Assembly (NCBI GenBank): GCA_029721435.1
Contig: CM056588.1
Coordinates: forward strand, 42,782,930-42,846,929
Length of the DNA: 64,000 bases
DNA from: Gymnothorax reevesii
Lineage: Eukaryota > Chordata > Actinopteri > Anguilliformes > Muraenidae
Direction of reading: 5' to 3'
Both the position numbers and the translations under genes were made by a program. The notes beneath the pieces are model-generated. The model had not been told where the DNA came from. It made no database searches and worked only from the letters and a program-made list of their open reading frames with translations. Below, piece after piece: positions 62,626-64,000 of this stretch; position 1 is the stretch's first letter; each line of letters begins with the position of its first letter.

Positions 62626-62814
62626 ATTAAAATTTGACTTCTTTTATATAAGACAAGAAAGCGTAATTCTGCATTCATACCTTGACATGTTTCGACGGGA
62701 ACTCCCATCTTCCTCAGAACTTCTGAGGAAGATGGGAGTTCCCGTCGAAACATGTGAAGGTATGAATGCAGAATTACGCTTTCTTATCTGATATAAAAGA
62801 AGTCAAATTTTAAT
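62626..62814. mobile_element. Near-perfect 189-bp palindrome (MITE) in alkbh3 intron 4
   Basis: ATTAAAATTTGACTTCTTTT at the left is the inverse of the right end AAAAGAAGTCAAATTTTAAT. The arms continue through GCGTAATTCTGCATTCATAC and GACGGGAACTCCCATCTTCC to a one-base centre (CAGAA C TTCTG). Only a few mismatches and small bulges are visible. The transcript would form a long hairpin of about 90 bp. Confidence 0.85.
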
Positions 62815-62894
62815 TCTGAAATTAGAGACATAATGAATCTCATCCAGCTAGTAGTCATAGGTTTCCTGTGTTTGCCCTTTTTATCCATTGTGTG

Positions 62895-63020
62895 TGTGTT
62901 GCTGTGTGTATGTCTGTATTTTTGTGTGTGTGTGTGTGTGTGGTGGTTTTTTTAAATTTTTTAATTTATTTATTTATTTAAATTTTTTTTAAAATTAATT
63001 TATTTATTTTATTTATTTAT
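62895..63020. repeat. (GT)n and AT-rich TTTA low-complexity tract
   Basis: An interrupted GT run at 62888-62942 is followed by T-rich and TTTA/TTTATTTAT repeats to about 63020. It is in alkbh3 intron 4. Confidence 0.85.
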
Positions 63021-63074
63021 ATATTTCCTGGTATGTGTGTGTTTTTACCCCTCAGCCGTGGGGCAGTGAGTATT

Positions 63075-63440
63075 GTCGTGCATGCCGTTCGTGGACAGGC
63101 GTCCAGGCATGTAGCCATTGTCCATTTGTACTTGACTGACCTTTGACCTTTACTCAGTGACCTTGACCTTTGAAACTTTGCCCAGGCCGTTTCTCTAAAA
63201 CTGCTTGGGTTAGGAGCTTCATCTTGCATATGTGGACTCGCCATGGTGGGTAGCCCTGCCTTGTAAAGGTTTCGTACCTAAATGACCTTTGTTCAGTGAC
63301 CTTGATTTTCAAAATTTCGCCCGTACCGTTTCTCTCAAACTTCTTGGCTTTTGCGTGTGTGGATTCGCTTTGTTCATTGGTGTGCTGATTCAATATGTTG
63401 GGGCTGAGGCGTACTGCCTTTGCTCCTACGAAGCGCATTA
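63075..63440. repeat. Interspersed repeat, two related halves, with nuclear-receptor half-sites
   Basis: Two related copies of about 130 bp follow one another. Both carry TGACCTTTG..CAGTGACCTTGA, then AAA.TTT.GCCC, CCGTTTCTCT and AAACT.CTTGG, then TTGC.TATGTGGA or TTGCGTGTGTGGA. It lies in alkbh3 intron 4. The class is unknown, but it resembles a frequent fish repeat with GTGACCTTGACCTTT. Confidence 0.5.
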
Positions 63441-64000
63441 TTTGTGTATTTATGGGTCAATCCATTTGAAATCACCAGAGCTCCCCTGATGATGGTGTCA
63501 TATTTACTTGATTTGGAGATATTTTGTAGCCTGCGGTGATAGAAGTAAAATGCAATTGGTTTCTGGTCAAATCCATTTTGATTTCAGAGGGGTTTGAAAA
63601 AGGGGGCGTGTCTGCCTTAACCCTCTGTGTGCCATTTGTAGCCATCTTTAGATGGCTAGCACTCAAAAACTAAGATAGGTAGCTGCTTCATTTTTTTCAG
63701 AATTTGTTTATCCTGTCTTGGAGTTTATGAAAAATGTAGAATTGAGCAGATTAACCATGCAATAATTGACCAAAAACCAGAAATCTGCCGAGCCATTCCT
63801 AATAAAGGCCAAAGTCATGCTGCATTTTAACCAACATGCCTCATGATTTGCCACAAAGGGCTTCCTAGGGAAGCCAAGAGTTGCTCCATATCTTCACTAG
63901 GAGTGGCCCAGGATTAACCCCTTTCTGGTCAATTTTGCCAAACGCCCGTTTGGCGCCCTCTTGAGCATGTGGGAATACTTTGGTATTTGATTTCTTAGTC
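63441..64000. other. alkbh3: alkbh3 intron 4, no feature seen
   Basis: I found no exon encoding the expected next segment of the protein (a CLYPGFV-like block). The intron therefore continues past the window, or that exon is too diverged for me to see. Confidence 0.45.

Overview
The window is nuclear DNA of a ray-finned fish, most likely a teleost. It has intron-split vertebrate genes, long introns, many GT/CA and CT microsatellites, and the usual fish repeats: Tc1/mariner, hAT and Harbinger transposons, CR1- and L2-type LINEs and tRNA-derived SINEs. The species cannot be told from the sequence. One scaffold gap of exactly 100 N sits at 39964-40063. No prokaryotic, organellar or CRISPR signal was seen.

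Two protein genes are well supported, both on the + strand. The first is hsd17b12, the microsomal very-long-chain 3-oxoacyl-CoA reductase. It has 11 coding exons from 25272 (or 25257) to 52779, and all intron phases join to give a complete 314-residue protein (319 from the upstream ATG). Its 15.5-kb first intron takes up a quarter of the window. The second is the 5' part of alkbh3, the Fe(II)/2-oxoglutarate DNA/RNA demethylase. Four coding exons lie at 61535-62327 and the rest runs off the right edge. The same two genes are adjacent and co-oriented in human 11p11.2, so this is conserved synteny. Fatty-acid elongation and alkylation repair are not functionally linked.

Layout: 1-6.2 kb is a dense pile of degenerate Tc1/mariner copies on the minus strand, one split by a hAT MITE. 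6.2-24.3 kb is AT-rich intergenic DNA with a composite hAT element at 10-11 kb, several degenerate minisatellites and one orphan exon-like segment at 21.04 kb. 24.4-25.26 kb is the hsd17b12 promoter region. 25.3-52.8 kb is hsd17b12, with a 1.9-kb minisatellite and a SINE in intron 6, a (GT)48 tract just before exon 8, a GC donor after exon 8, and a Tc1 element holding an L2 fragment in intron 8. 52.8-54.2 kb is its 3' UTR. 55.6-60.6 kb is nested transposon debris between the genes. A palindromic MITE lies 200 bp before the alkbh3 ATG, and a second near-perfect palindrome lies in alkbh3 intron 4.

I found no undescribed multi-gene system. The most testable points are the splicing architecture around hsd17b12 exon 8, the motif cluster at 24.40-24.45 kb that looks like a second housekeeping promoter, the TTAA-flanked foldback MITE family, and the two large palindromes in the alkbh3 locus. 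All calls come from reading the sequence; no database search was run.
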